From Terasakiella pusilla DSM 6293 (GTDB taxonomy: Bacteria; Pseudomonadota; Alphaproteobacteria; Rhodospirillales; Terasakiellaceae): a DNA stretch of 64,000 nucleotides. Location of the stretch: assembly GCF_000688235.1 (NCBI RefSeq), contig NZ_JHYO01000005.1:62001-126000 (forward strand). Direction: 5' to 3'. The notes under the pieces are model-generated. The model was not told where the DNA came from, searched no databases, and worked only from the letters and a program-made list of their open reading frames with translations. The translations under genes were made by a program, and so were the position numbers. Of this stretch, positions 26,470-36,306 are shown in pieces (the stretch's first letter is position 1; the number at the start of each line of letters is the position of its first letter).

Positions 26470-29400
26470 CTAGAACTCTTCCCAGTCGGCATCGTCAGGT
26501 GTATCTGTTCCCTTGGTTTTACGCCCCAGTATATCGTGGCGTGCACGCAGGATGGACGGTGACGGTGGTGAAACAGGTTGGCTTGACGAAAACTCGACCT
26601 TGTTCTGTACCACTTGCTCCCCGATATCAAAGAAGGACATCAGACGCATCATCTTCTCTGACTGGTCTTCCAAGGATCGGGCACTAGCGGAACTCTCTTC
26701 AACAAGGGCCGCATTCTGTTGGGTCATTTCATCCATTTGCGTAATGGCGGCATTAATCTCACCCACACCGGAGGCTTGCTCCTGACTTGCCGCTGCAATT
26801 TCAGAAACAATGTCCGCAACCCGTTTAATCGATTCAACGATATTGGACAGGGATTGTCCGGTTTCACCGACCAGATCAACCCCATCACGGACTTGCGTAT
26901 TACTATCAAGGATTAACCCTTTGATATCTTTCGCCGCCTCACTTGATCGTTGCGCGAGGGTGCGCACTTCAGATGCAACAACCGCAAACCCTTTTCCGGC
27001 CTCCCCTGCGCGCGCGGCTTCCACTGCGGCATTGAGCGCCAAAAGGTTGGTCTGGAAAGCGATCTCGTCAATAACACCAATGATATCGGAGACCTTCTGT
27101 GAAGAATTTTCAATGGAAGACATGGCTTCCACCGCTTGCTCCACGACAGACCCGCCTTCTTCGGCAACTTCGCGCGCCCGCATGGCAAGCTGGTTGGCTT
27201 GCTGAGCGTTATCGGCGTTCTGTTTGACCGTCGTAGACATTTCTTCCATGCTCGCTGCGGTTTCTTCAAGGCTGGAAGCTTGATTTTCCGTGCGTTGGGA
27301 CAGATCAATCGAGCCAGACGCAATTTCTTTGGACGCACTGGCAATTTCGTTTGCGGCGATAATAATTTCGCTCACAATCTGTTTGATCCGCGCCGACGTC
27401 TGGTTGGTATCCTGCTTCAATATCTCGAAGGTGCCGGCATAATCGGTTTCGATCTGATATTTCAGATCACCTTTTGCCAGCGATGACAAAGACATGGCAA
27501 TTTCATCAAAAACGTCACTGACAGTATCTTTCAAATCATTGATACTGTGCGCCAAAGCCGCCATAAACCCTTCTTTGTCCTCCAATGAAATCTTCTTGGA
27601 GAAATCACCGTTTACGACGGCCTGCACGACCTCATCAACTTCTTGCTGAACCGCAAGCTCGTTCGTGACATCACTCCATTCCAGCACCGTTCCCAGACGA
27701 TTATTTTCATCATCTATAATAGGGTTCAAGACGCAATCAAATGAGCGTTGGCCCATCTTAAGGTGGAAGTGCTGTTCTTTATCAACCAGATTGATCTCAC
27801 GAACCTTGGCGGCAACTTCATCATGGAAGTGGTCAAGATTACTCCCCAGCATAGCTGACGCTTTAAAGCCGGGTACGGATTGACTGATATCGACTTCCGC
27901 TTTTGTCAACATGCGCTGCAAGGCGTCGTTGGTGAAGATAACTTCATTGTCAGCATCGGCGACCAAGACGTTTGTATTGGCATTTTCCAATGCGACACGA
28001 ATACGATAGTTTTCTTCCGCCTGTTTACGTTCTGCCTCTCGACGGGCAAGAACATCGGTCATATCGCTCCATTCGACAACGCTGCCGAGACGGGAGCCAT
28101 CGGTGCCATAAACGGCCGCAGCAGAGAGATCAAACGTCCGCGGTCCCAACTTCATGCGGGCCTTATGAATACCGGAAAGACTCTCCAGAATCTCGGCCTG
28201 AACATTTGGATTCTTGTGATAGCTGTCAATGGAATTGCCCATGATCGCATCCACATGAAAGTTTGGAATACTCTGGCGAATATCTTCCTGCGCGTCCCTA
28301 AACAGGGCTTCGACAGCCGGGTTCATATAAATGACGCGACGGTCTGAGTCTGCCACCATGATACAGGTTGTCGCATTGTCCAACGCAGCACGGATGCGGC
28401 GGTTCTCCACACTCATTTCATAAATCTGGTTCAAAGAACGCGCCATATCCCCCAACTCGTCTTTACGATCCTGCATGACAACCGTCCGGGTTTCCCCACG
28501 GGCAAGATCACCGACAAATTCTGTTAGTTGAGAAATAGGCTTGGAAATACTGCGTCCAACCAGGCCGCCCAAAACAACCATGGTGATAATAATAAAGAGC
28601 AAACCAACCAATAACGTGGTGCGGGTATCCGTGACGTTATTAAAGGCCTCATCGTAGTCTTGCATGACCACCAAGGCGAATTTTGTCCCCAAGAATTCAA
28701 ATGGCGCATAACCGAAATAGCGATCTTTACCTTCAAACGTTTCGCGGGTAATACCCGTTTCACCTTTCAAGGCCGCAGTCATGAACTGGCCACGATATTG
28801 TCGCTGGACATTCCGTTCCGTACCATTGTCAAATCGCGACGTATTACGCGCCAGTGCATCTTCACCGATCAAAAGGGACTCACCGGTTTTCCCCAGACCA
28901 AACGGCTTCCCAACAACCATATTCAAGCGGTCAATCGGCATTTGAAAAATCAAAGCCCCTTTTACCGTACCGTCAACAATAATAGGCTGAGTGATGAAAC
29001 TGGCCGGGACGCCTTGGCTTGGTTGATAGGGTTTAAAATCAAAAAAGGCTTGCTGGTTTTTCGGCAAGGTCATGGCTTTCCTATAGGCCGCGGCAGAGTC
29101 ACTTTCTTTCCACGGGCCTGTCAGCAAGTTTGTCGCAAAATCACTTTCCTTTACGACAGAATAAACCACATTCCCTTCTTCATTGACTAAAGAGATATCA
29201 TAATACCCCTTCTCTTCCATAAACTCGCGGAACCAGGGATGATAGGTTTTATGCACCTGCCCATAAGCAGACATATCACCGTCCGGCATATCCAACTTTC
29301 GCTTCTCACCTGCCGGATAAGGGTTCTGTTCACCATACTGACGGGATAAATCCTTTTGTGGATCGCCATCATACATGGCCCACGCGCGCGAGAAAGCCAA

Positions 29401-29664
29401 CAAAGCTTTTTGCGTCATAGGTGAATTCGCGACAATCTTCATGTCGGTCTGAATGCTTTCAAAGTAACTGTCCATTTCAGCCAATCGCTGTTGTGTCAGT
29501 ACTTCGAAATTTTCCTTGATGTTACTTTCCTCGATTTTACTCACCTGTATTAGGGAGTACGCCATAATCAGGATCGCACTAATGGCGGAACACCCCACGA
29601 TGACAAGCGGGATTTTGCGGGAGAGCTGCCAAAATGATGTTTTCGTCATAATCGTTTGGGTCAT
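26470..29664 (-). CDS. Large methyl-accepting chemotaxis protein with Cache-type sensor and two PAS domains
   Basis: A 1064-residue receptor. A first membrane helix near residues 17-40 is followed by a periplasmic Cache-like region of about 300 residues, then a second helix ([16 protein letters not shown]), HAMP, two tandem PAS-like domains of about 110 residues each (both ending in a VEWSD segment), a second HAMP-like stretch and the signalling domain. The conserved tip is [21 protein letters not shown]. The C-terminus ends in DWEEF, a CheR/CheB docking pentapeptide. It senses both periplasmic and cytoplasmic cues. Ligands are unknown; PAS domains could bind haem or flavin, but no cofactor residue can be named. 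Confidence 0.94.
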   Translation of the reverse strand: MTQTIMTKTSFWQLSRKIPLVIVGCSAISAILIMAYSLIQVSKIEESNIKENFEVLTQQRLAEMDSYFESIQTDMKIVANSPMTQKALLAFSRAWAMYDGDPQKDLSRQYGEQNPYPAGEKRKLDMPDGDMSAYGQVHKTYHPWFREFMEEKGYYDISLVNEEGNVVYSVVKESDFATNLLTGPWKESDSAAAYRKAMTLPKNQQAFFDFKPYQPSQGVPASFITQPIIVDGTVKGALIFQMPIDRLNMVVGKPFGLGKTGESLLIGEDALARNTSRFDNGTERNVQRQYRGQFMTAALKGETGITRETFEGKDRYFGYAPFEFLGTKFALVVMQDYDEAFNNVTDTRTTLLVGLLFIIITMVVLGGLVGRSISKPISQLTEFVGDLARGETRTVVMQDRKDELGDMARSLNQIYEMSVENRRIRAALDNATTCIMVADSDRRVIYMNPAVEALFRDAQEDIRQSIPNFHVDAIMGNSIDSYHKNPNVQAEILESLSGIHKARMKLGPRTFDLSAAAVYGTDGSRLGSVVEWSDMTDVLARREAERKQAEENYRIRVALENANTNVLVADADNEVIFTNDALQRMLTKAEVDISQSVPGFKASAMLGSNLDHFHDEVAAKVREINLVDKEQHFHLKMGQRSFDCVLNPIIDDENNRLGTVLEWSDVTNELAVQQEVDEVVQAVVNGDFSKKISLEDKEGFMAALAHSINDLKDTVSDVFDEIAMSLSSLAKGDLKYQIETDYAGTFEILKQDTNQTSARIKQIVSEIIIAANEIASASKEIASGSIDLSQRTENQASSLEETAASMEEMSTTVKQNADNAQQANQLAMRAREVAEEGGSVVEQAVEAMSSIENSSQKVSDIIGVIDEIAFQTNLLALNAAVEAARAGEAGKGFAVVASEVRTLAQRSSEAAKDIKGLILDSNTQVRDGVDLVGETGQSLSNIVESIKRVADIVSEIAAASQEQASGVGEINAAITQMDEMTQQNAALVEESSASARSLEDQSEKMMRLMSFFDIGEQVVQNKVEFSSSQPVSPPSPSILRARHDILGRKTKGTDTPDDADWEEF

Positions 29665-30206
29665 CAGTTCTGGTCCCCTACTGCTGCTTCACCAAGGGCG
29701 ATCCCGTGGTCAATTGATTGTGGTTTAAATAAGAGCTCAACGTCCAGCAGCGCGACCATTCGGCCCTCGACCGTGACCAGCCCGGATAAATATTCGTCGT
29801 CTATATTGCGATCCATCTTTGGCACTTGCTGAAGTTGGTTTTGGCCCACCGTAATGATGTCAGATACCGTATCGACCAGAACACCAACCATGCGGTCTTC
29901 GACGCGTACGATAATCACGACATGCATCTTGGTTGCTTCTGTCAATCCCATCCCAAAACGACAACGTAAATCAAAAATAGGAACAATGGTGCCACGCAGG
30001 TTCAACACACCGCGCATAAATTCTGGTGTGTTTGGCAGGTGGGTGGTTTCCGTCCAGGCCTTGATTTCGCGCACAGCCATGATGTCAACGCCATATTCCT
30101 CCTCACCAATGGTGAAGGTAATATATTGATCCACCTGATCTTCCTGCATCACCAGTTCATCAGAACCGCTTGCTTGTGGTGTCAGACCTGTATCAGTCGT
30201 GACCAT
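29664..30206 (-). CDS. cheW: Chemotaxis coupling protein CheW
   Basis: Couples receptors to CheA. The 180-residue product has a CheW fold with [32 protein letters not shown]-type strand ([16 protein letters not shown]) and [13 protein letters not shown]- and C-terminal tails extend beyond the core. Its start overlaps the cheA end by 14 bases and its stop overlaps the receptor ATG as ATGA. Confidence 0.96.
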   Translation of the reverse strand: MVTTDTGLTPQASGSDELVMQEDQVDQYITFTIGEEEYGVDIMAVREIKAWTETTHLPNTPEFMRGVLNLRGTIVPIFDLRCRFGMGLTEATKMHVVIIVRVEDRMVGVLVDTVSDIITVGQNQLQQVPKMDRNIDDEYLSGLVTVEGRMVALLDVELLFKPQSIDHGIALGEAAVGDQN

Positions 30207-32496
30207 GTGCTTTTTCTCCAGTCAATAAAACCTGTTGTTCCAGATTTGCAAATGTTCGGTGGCGATCGCTGCCATGTTCCATATCCGCCAGACCGTCTAC
30301 GTCCAGAATAAGCGCGACCTTGCCATTTCCCAGAATAGTTGCCGCCGCGACGCCGTCAATCGGATCATAGTTTTCTTCAAGGCTTTTGATAACCACTTGC
30401 TGCTGCCCTAACAATTCGTCAACAAGTATGCCGACGTGCCCGTATCTTTCTGTCTCGACAATAACGACAAGCCCCTGCGCCGCATCCGTAACTGCCCCTT
30501 TGATATTAAACAGCTTATATAGATTAACGATCCTGATATATTGGCCGCGCATGGATACCATCATGGCGCCGTTTACCAAGGGCTGCAATTCTTCCGCTAT
30601 CGGATGAATACTCTCGATCACCGACGTTAAAGGGATGATATATTTTTCCTGTCCACATCGAATGATCATACCATCCAGTACAGCAAGCGTTAAGGGCAGT
30701 GACATCAAAAAGCGTGTGCCTTCCCCCGGTGTGGAGAAAACAGAGATACGTCCACCTAGGCTAACAATATTTCGGCGCACCACATCCATCCCGACACCCC
30801 GCCCGGAGACGTCGCTCACTTCATCAGCCGTTGAAAAACCGGGGGCGAAGATCAGATTGTCGATCTCTTCATCAGACAAATCGTGATCACTTGACAGCAA
30901 GCCCTTTTGGACTGCTTTTTCAACGATGCGCTGGCGATTGATCCCTTTACCGTCGTCGCTCACTTCAATCTGAATACGGCCACTTCGATGTTCAGCACTT
31001 AGTTTAATCGCTGCCCGTTCTGGTTTACCGGATTTGGCGCGTTCTTCCTGTGTCTCAATACCGTGATCAAGGGAATTTCGGATCATATGGGTCAAGGGAT
31101 CCATCAATTGCTCAATGACGGTTTTATCGACCTCCGTCATTTCACCTTGTGTAATCAAATCCACCTTTTTACCCAACCGCGCAGACAGTTCCCGCACCAT
31201 ACGGGGAATACGGGCAAAAACCGATTTAACAGGCTGCATACGGATAGCCATGACACTTTCCTGCAGTTCCCGCGTATGTGCGCTTAAATCTTCAAAGCCC
31301 TGTGCCATGACATGGCTGTCTTCAGGAATAAGGTTTTCGACTTGTTGGCGTAACATGGCCTGACTGATGACCAATTCCCCAACCATATTGACCAGCCGAT
31401 CAACCCGATCCAGCTCCACCCGAATAGAGGAAATTTTGGCCTGCTGTTTCAATAAGGACTTAGATCCATCATTCAAGGTCTCAGTGACAGGGGGGCGATC
31501 TTCTGCCGTGTCAGGCAATTGTGCCGCCTGTGGAGGTGCTGGTTGCGTGGGCGTGTGTAACTCGACCTCTTTCCTTATGCGTGACGCTCTAGCTGTTCTG
31601 GGTTCAGGCTTTTGCGCCTTTACACCTTGCGCCTCTTTCGTCGTGGCCGTGTTCGTAACAGCTTCACCGCCGATTTTTTCGATAACAAGTTCACAGTCAT
31701 CCACCACAAACTCGAACACTTCCTCAATCGCGCCTTTTGACGCGTCCGTCTCCAGCTCAAAGATCCAACTTAAATAAGCTTCATCCGGATTAATCTGATC
31801 AAGATCATCTAAGCGAGACAGGTCGGCGTGTGCGACATATTTTCCAAGGCTGGATAACTCACGGGCCAGTAAAAGAGGCTCATTGGCAAAACGCAATAAA
31901 TGAGGTTCCGGCACGAATTTGATTTTATAGGTGGGCTTGAAGTTTTCTAAAGGCTCCGGTGGTAATTCGGACGCGGGCTCATCTTCCTCAAGATCAATAA
32001 ACAGCCCCCATCCCTGTTCCTCTTCTTCTTCTGGTGTCAGGTCATAATCAGCGATCCCATCACGGTGATCTGACGGCGACGTTTTTTTCACCCCACCCTC
32101 TTTCAGATAGGATTCCAGTTTTTGCTTGGTCTTTTTCCAGACCTCCGGATCACTTTCCTGATTATCCTGGGCACGTTGAACTAGACTTGAAAGGATATCG
32201 GTGGCTTCGAACAAGACATCCACCAAGGGCATGCTGATCGGTATTTCCCCTTCGCGCAATTTATCCAGCAATGTTTCAAAGCTATGGGTGAAATCTATCA
32301 GATCAGTATAGTTAAAAGCCCCGGCACCGCCTTTGATGGAATGCACACAGCGAAAGATCGCGTGCAGCACTTCGACATCCACGTTACCTAATTCTTGTTG
32401 AAGAAGAGTGAGTTGTTCTTCTGCCGAAGCCAGAAGCTCATGACATTCCTCGAAATAGGTTACTTTAAACTGTTCCAGATTAAAATCTTGGGGCAC
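30193..32496 (-). CDS. cheA: Chemotaxis histidine kinase CheA
   Basis: A 767-residue kinase. The P1 domain has phospho-accepting H52 in CVHSIKGGAGAF. Residues about 110-340 form a long acidic and proline-containing linker with a small alpha/beta element in place of an obvious P2. Then come P3 dimerisation helices, the P4 ATPase with HMIRNSLDHGIE, DDGKGI and GRGVGMDVVR, and a P5 CheW-like regulatory domain. The start is GTG 32496. It probably phosphorylates CheY, CheB and the receiver-PP2C protein. Confidence 0.97.
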   Translation of the reverse strand: MPQDFNLEQFKVTYFEECHELLASAEEQLTLLQQELGNVDVEVLHAIFRCVHSIKGGAGAFNYTDLIDFTHSFETLLDKLREGEIPISMPLVDVLFEATDILSSLVQRAQDNQESDPEVWKKTKQKLESYLKEGGVKKTSPSDHRDGIADYDLTPEEEEEQGWGLFIDLEEDEPASELPPEPLENFKPTYKIKFVPEPHLLRFANEPLLLARELSSLGKYVAHADLSRLDDLDQINPDEAYLSWIFELETDASKGAIEEVFEFVVDDCELVIEKIGGEAVTNTATTKEAQGVKAQKPEPRTARASRIRKEVELHTPTQPAPPQAAQLPDTAEDRPPVTETLNDGSKSLLKQQAKISSIRVELDRVDRLVNMVGELVISQAMLRQQVENLIPEDSHVMAQGFEDLSAHTRELQESVMAIRMQPVKSVFARIPRMVRELSARLGKKVDLITQGEMTEVDKTVIEQLMDPLTHMIRNSLDHGIETQEERAKSGKPERAAIKLSAEHRSGRIQIEVSDDGKGINRQRIVEKAVQKGLLSSDHDLSDEEIDNLIFAPGFSTADEVSDVSGRGVGMDVVRRNIVSLGGRISVFSTPGEGTRFLMSLPLTLAVLDGMIIRCGQEKYIIPLTSVIESIHPIAEELQPLVNGAMMVSMRGQYIRIVNLYKLFNIKGAVTDAAQGLVVIVETERYGHVGILVDELLGQQQVVIKSLEENYDPIDGVAAATILGNGKVALILDVDGLADMEHGSDRHRTFANLEQQVLLTGEKAHGHD

Positions 32497-32525
32497 GGGA
32501 TTTACGTTACTTTTTTAAATTATGA

Positions 32526-32891
32526 TCAAGGGCACACTTTGGAAACAACCTGCAACAGCTTGTCCGGGCTGAAAGGTTTTACAATCCATCCCGTCGCACC
32601 GGCTGCGCGGCCTTCATTTTTCTTGCTGGCATCGGACTCGGTGGTCAGCACCAAGATCGGTGTCGATTTGTGGACGGCGTGTTTTCGAAGCTCTTTAATA
32701 AGAGTGATGCCATCCATACGAGGCATATTCACATCCGTTATAATCAGATCAACACGATCACTCCCCAATTTATCGAGAGCATCCTGACCATCCCCCGCTT
32801 CCAAAACCTCATGCCCCGCATTACGAAGGGTGAAACCGACCATATCCCTCATTGTTTTGGAATCATCAACGGCCAAAACACGTAAACCCAT
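32526..32891 (-). CDS. cheY: Response regulator CheY
   Basis: A 121-residue receiver with D9/D10, phospho-acceptor D53 in LIITDVNMPRMDG, T83 and K105 in WIVKPFSP, typical of CheY. Its ATG overlaps the STAS gene stop as TAATG. In such clusters CheY may be a phosphate sink or a motor regulator; the sequence does not say which. Confidence 0.95.
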   Translation of the reverse strand: MGLRVLAVDDSKTMRDMVGFTLRNAGHEVLEAGDGQDALDKLGSDRVDLIITDVNMPRMDGITLIKELRKHAVHKSTPILVLTTESDASKKNEGRAAGATGWIVKPFSPDKLLQVVSKVCP

Positions 32892-33205
32892 TAGTTTTCA
32901 CTCCATTTTCTTAGGTAGTCCGATAACCCCAAGTCACGCATACCGCGCTCAAAAGTCGGGGTTACATTTTTCATCGAAAACCGACCACCGTTTTTTTCGA
33001 CTTTAAAAGCTGCTGCCAGCAAAACCTGTATACACGGGGTAGAAATCCGTTCTACCACCGATGCATCAAGTACTAAATGAGAATAACTAGAAACACATGA
33101 TCGCAAGGCGTCAAGCAAACTATCCGCAGCAGACATATCCAATATGGGCAGCAGCGCCAGAATCGCCTTGTCATTTTCCACCTTTATTTCAAAGGCTTCG
33201 GTCAT
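32891..33205 (-). CDS. STAS-domain anti-sigma factor antagonist-like protein
   Basis: A 104-residue single STAS domain (RsbV/SpoIIAA type). LVLDASVVERISTPCIQVLL holds the usual position of the phosphorylated serine or threonine (S-T before P). ATG 33205 is preceded by GGAGA. It is embedded directly before cheY, which ties a partner switch to the chemosensory genes. Its kinase and phosphatase are probably the HATPase at 20956 and the PP2C protein at 21845. Confidence 0.9.
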   Translation of the reverse strand: MTEAFEIKVENDKAILALLPILDMSAADSLLDALRSCVSSYSHLVLDASVVERISTPCIQVLLAAAFKVEKNGGRFSMKNVTPTFERGMRDLGLSDYLRKWSEN

Positions 33206-33229
33206 ATATGTCTCCTGCAAGAATGTGCT

Positions 33230-33250
33230 TTCGTTTGCATCTCAAACGAA
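33230..33250. repeat. Intercistronic inverted repeat
   Basis: TTCGTTTG and CAAACGAA form a perfect 8-bp stem with a five-base loop just upstream of the STAS-gene ribosome site. It has no T-run, so it may be an mRNA-processing or stabilising hairpin rather than a terminator. The remaining bases of the 33206-33316 gap show nothing else. Confidence 0.4.
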
Positions 33251-33316
33251 GCCTGTATTTTTTATTGGTACCTTTTGGATATGCTAGCAGGCAAACAAGA
33301 AAAAATGAAACGTTTT

Positions 33317-34087
33317 CTAGGTGGTTAGGGTGATCGCAATAAAATTCATTACATCCGCATCTATATTTTTTTGAGACAGCAAATGCACTGCGGTCAGATT
33401 TTCCTGCAAGGCCTGACGTCGATCCGGGCAAATCATGGCAAATTTTGTTTTAGACAACCCCTTGGTCGCCCCCAGACCGCGCAACAGTTCAGCCCCGTCC
33501 ATATCCGGCAGGACTTGGTTAACAATCACAATCTCGGGATGGGTTTTCAATGCCGTTTCAAAGGCCACCTCAGGGGTCTTTTGAAACACGCAGGCAAACC
33601 CGCTTTCCGCAAAATTATCACGGATCACGTTGCTTTGCTGTTCCTCAATCCCGATCACAAGAACAGTCGGCTGAGACCGCACACTATATCCATACGCATC
33701 ACTCGGCTTCTGCGGGAGGCCATGAAGCCATTCTTGTCGTGACGCGGTGGGATGACCCTCCCCACTTTCAATCAAATCTGCCAAACGATCTAAATAAATG
33801 TGAGACGCTTGTATCAACGGCTCATCAAAATGGTCTTCGCCCTCCAGAAAAGCTTCAAAGGTATGGCACAGTTCTGTCACCAGCGGCATCTGGAAGGTGC
33901 CCCCCATCCCCTTCAGGCTATGCACTTCCCGCCGGAACTCCTGCTGCAGGGCCGTATCTGCGCCCTTTCCGCTGGTAAACAAGGCTAGAATATCATTGAG
34001 GCGATCCAATTTCTCCTGTGCCGTCTCTATGAACTTTTCTCGCATCTCGGCAAGGATATCTTCCATATTTGGAACTGAGTATGACAT
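33317..34087 (-). CDS. HPt protein fused to a degenerate receiver
   Basis: A 256-residue protein with an N-terminal HPt domain (H56 in EVHSLKGMGGTF) and a C-terminal receiver-like domain from about residue 138. The receiver lacks the paired acids of strand 1 (VLVIGIEEQ), and the phospho-acceptor aspartate is replaced by N190 in VIVNQVLPDMDG. It is therefore a pseudo-receiver that cannot be phosphorylated in the normal way and may serve for binding. It is the first gene of the chemosensory operon, 112 bases before the STAS gene. Confidence 0.88.
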   Translation of the reverse strand: MSYSVPNMEDILAEMREKFIETAQEKLDRLNDILALFTSGKGADTALQQEFRREVHSLKGMGGTFQMPLVTELCHTFEAFLEGEDHFDEPLIQASHIYLDRLADLIESGEGHPTASRQEWLHGLPQKPSDAYGYSVRSQPTVLVIGIEEQQSNVIRDNFAESGFACVFQKTPEVAFETALKTHPEIVIVNQVLPDMDGAELLRGLGATKGLSKTKFAMICPDRRQALQENLTAVHLLSQKNIDADVMNFIAITLTT

Positions 34088-34154
34088 GACGTAGTTCTCG
34101 TTAGGATTACTTTTTTAATGTGTCGTACTGTTGATGAAGCCTCAATGAAATAGC

Positions 34155-34799
34155 TTATATCTCTACAATACCGCTTTCGATTGCGTATTTCACCAACCCC
34201 GCAGATGTCTTTACATCCAGCTTTCGCTTGATATTTCGACGATGGGTTTCAACGGTTCTAACGCTGATATCAAGTTCTCTGGCGACATGCTTATTGCTGC
34301 TGCCTTCCGCCAGAAGTTTCAATATCATTCTTTCACGGTCCGTTAAGGGGACTTCTTTTTTTGCTCCTTCATTCAAAAGGATATCTGTCACCCCCGAACT
34401 GTAATAAGTCTTACCTTCCGACACGGTTTTGATTGCCTGCACCAATTCGTTGGAAGGTACATCTTTTAAAATGTAACCTTTGGCACCTGCTTTCAATACC
34501 TTGGTGATATATTCCCTGTTATCATGCATTGTCAGCATCAACAACTTGATCTCGGGCAATTGTTCGGCAAATTTTTCAGCCGCCGCAATTCCATTGAGGA
34601 TGGGCATGCTGATATCCATAAGAACCACATCGGGGTTTCGTTCTGCCGCCAGTACCAAGGCTTCCTCGCCATTCGCTCCTTCCCCAATCACGACGATGGT
34701 TTCATCTTGTTCGATGCGTGATCTTATCCCATCCAAAACAAGCGGATGATCATCTACGAGAAGAACGCGAATTTTAGTCTCTGAAAGTTCTGACATCAT
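34155..34799 (-). CDS. NarL/FixJ-family response regulator
   Basis: A 214-residue regulator with a receiver (VDDHPLVLDG, D62 in LMDISMPILNG, K in YILKDVP) and a C-terminal LuxR-type HTH (LTDRERMILKLLAEGSSNKHVA through TVETHRRNIKRKL). Proteins of this kind bind inverted heptamers. It lies three bases after the stop of the kinase gene and is surely its partner. A palindrome with NarL-type 7-2-7 geometry upstream of the kinase gene is a likely autoregulatory site. Confidence 0.95.
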   Translation of the reverse strand: MMSELSETKIRVLLVDDHPLVLDGIRSRIEQDETIVVIGEGANGEEALVLAAERNPDVVLMDISMPILNGIAAAEKFAEQLPEIKLLMLTMHDNREYITKVLKAGAKGYILKDVPSNELVQAIKTVSEGKTYYSSGVTDILLNEGAKKEVPLTDRERMILKLLAEGSSNKHVARELDISVRTVETHRRNIKRKLDVKTSAGLVKYAIESGIVEI

Positions 34800-34802
34800 C
34801 TT

Positions 34803-36173
34803 TTAATCTACAATCAACACGCTATTAGGAAGGCGGGCTTCAACAACTGTTCCTTTATCCGGTGAAGACCAGACTGTCAATTCGCCGCCATGAAATTCTA
34901 GCCTTTCTTGCATATTTCGTAAGCCAATCCCTTGAAAACCATTTTTGCGTCCATCCATACGCAACACATCAAACCCGACACCGTCATCCGACACAATCAT
35001 TCGCACCCCGTCCACACGCTTTACCAACTCGATGGTAACCCGCGAGGCACCGGAATGGCGTTCTATGTTGGTCAACGCTTCCTGAGCAATCCGAAACAGT
35101 GTTGTCTTTATCTCTGGTCCCAGCTTTTTAGTGAACGGATGACCTTTGAACGAAACGTCAATACCCGTCCGTTCCCCAAATTCATCACTCATACTATCAA
35201 GGGCCGCGGAGAGACCGATATCATCAAGCACACTGGGGCGCAGATCTCGTGATATGCGGCGAACCTCTGCGATGGCTTGCTTTAGTCCATTCGCGCCTTT
35301 TTCCATTGGTTCAATGGCATTGTCGGCACCTTGATTGATCCGATCAATCGCCAACTCGATGGAATATTTGACAGACACCAGAATTTGACTAATCCCGTCA
35401 TGCAGCTCACGCGACACCCGGCCTCTTTCTTCTTCCTGAAACTCAACAATGCGCTGGGTGAGTTCTTTCAGTTTGGTATCGGCGAGTTTTCGTTCATTCA
35501 ACTGAATAACAATGCCGGACAGAAATACACCGATCAACGCAACGATCGCGATGGTAAAAATGATCATAAATGCTTTTTGAACCCGGTCACGAATATCAAG
35601 CTTTCGTGCTTCGATATTGCGATAGATATCATCCAGATAAACGCCGGTGCCGATCATCCAATCCCATTTATCAAGCAACACGGCGTAACTCAGCTTTTCA
35701 CCGATCTCATCACTCTCCGGCTTTTCCCAGAGGTAGCGATAAAAGCCGCCGCCATTGCGCGCCCGTTCCGTCAGTTCTTTGATGACCATACGTCCCTGAC
35801 TATCCTGCAAACCCCACCAGTTCAATCCGACAATTTCAGGCTGGCCGGGATGGACAAGCCCTTTCCCGTTTCCATCATAAACAAAGAAGTAGCCTTCATC
35901 GCCATAGGTCAACTGGTTTAACAGCGCTTTAACCTGCTCTTTTGCTTTTTCATCATCCCCATTGGCATTGCGATAAACATGATCGACCGCCTTTAGCGCC
36001 ATATCCATATAAGCCTTAAGTTCGTTGGCTTTGGAGGTCAGGACGTTTTCCTCAACCCGATATAGCTGCTCTTCAATCAAATCATCTGATTGGAAAAAGA
36101 GGATAAAGACAATGCTGCTTACAGCGAAAAACAGGGGCACAACAGCCAGCAACAAAATCTTTAAACGAAACAT
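34803..36173 (-). CDS. Cache-domain sensor histidine kinase (NarX-type HisKA_3)
   Basis: A 456-residue membrane kinase. An N-terminal helix is followed by a periplasmic single-Cache domain (GYFFVYDGNGKGLVHP), then a second helix (IIFTIAIVALIGVFLSGIVI). A cytoplasmic HisKA_3 dimer segment has the phospho-acceptor histidine in RVSRELHDGISQ, and the C-terminal ATPase has N-box TNIERHSGA and G1 SDDGVGFD. ATG 36173 is preferred to a GTG at 36179 because GGGTG stands at suitable spacing. It senses small molecules, possibly organic acids as for many Cache proteins. It pairs with the regulator downstream. Confidence 0.93.
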   Translation of the reverse strand: MFRLKILLLAVVPLFFAVSSIVFILFFQSDDLIEEQLYRVEENVLTSKANELKAYMDMALKAVDHVYRNANGDDEKAKEQVKALLNQLTYGDEGYFFVYDGNGKGLVHPGQPEIVGLNWWGLQDSQGRMVIKELTERARNGGGFYRYLWEKPESDEIGEKLSYAVLLDKWDWMIGTGVYLDDIYRNIEARKLDIRDRVQKAFMIIFTIAIVALIGVFLSGIVIQLNERKLADTKLKELTQRIVEFQEEERGRVSRELHDGISQILVSVKYSIELAIDRINQGADNAIEPMEKGANGLKQAIAEVRRISRDLRPSVLDDIGLSAALDSMSDEFGERTGIDVSFKGHPFTKKLGPEIKTTLFRIAQEALTNIERHSGASRVTIELVKRVDGVRMIVSDDGVGFDVLRMDGRKNGFQGIGLRNMQERLEFHGGELTVWSSPDKGTVVEARLPNSVLIVD

Positions 36174-36205
36174 GGTCACCCAATAATCAATTCATACTTT
36201 AGGAC

Positions 36206-36250
36206 AGAATAGCATGGAACGCGTTTTTTCCTACTACCTAGTTCTAGGTA
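36206..36250 (-). promoter_or_regulatory. Predicted kinase-regulator promoter with 7-2-7 palindromic operator
   Basis: On the minus strand TAGGAA and TATTCT (36211-36206) form a plausible promoter with 16-base spacing. Directly upstream, 36235-36250 is the perfect palindrome TACCTAG-TT-CTAGGTA. NarL-family regulators bind TACYYMT heptamers as inverted pairs with two-base spacing; each arm here matches six of seven positions. Its centre would be about 43 bases before the transcription start, typical for an activator. It may also serve the + strand RNA beyond it. Confidence 0.6.
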
Positions 36251-36306
36251 TGTGAATGTACGTATTCATGGTTATTTTCATGCCTTCTGCTGACTATTAG
36301 TATCCG

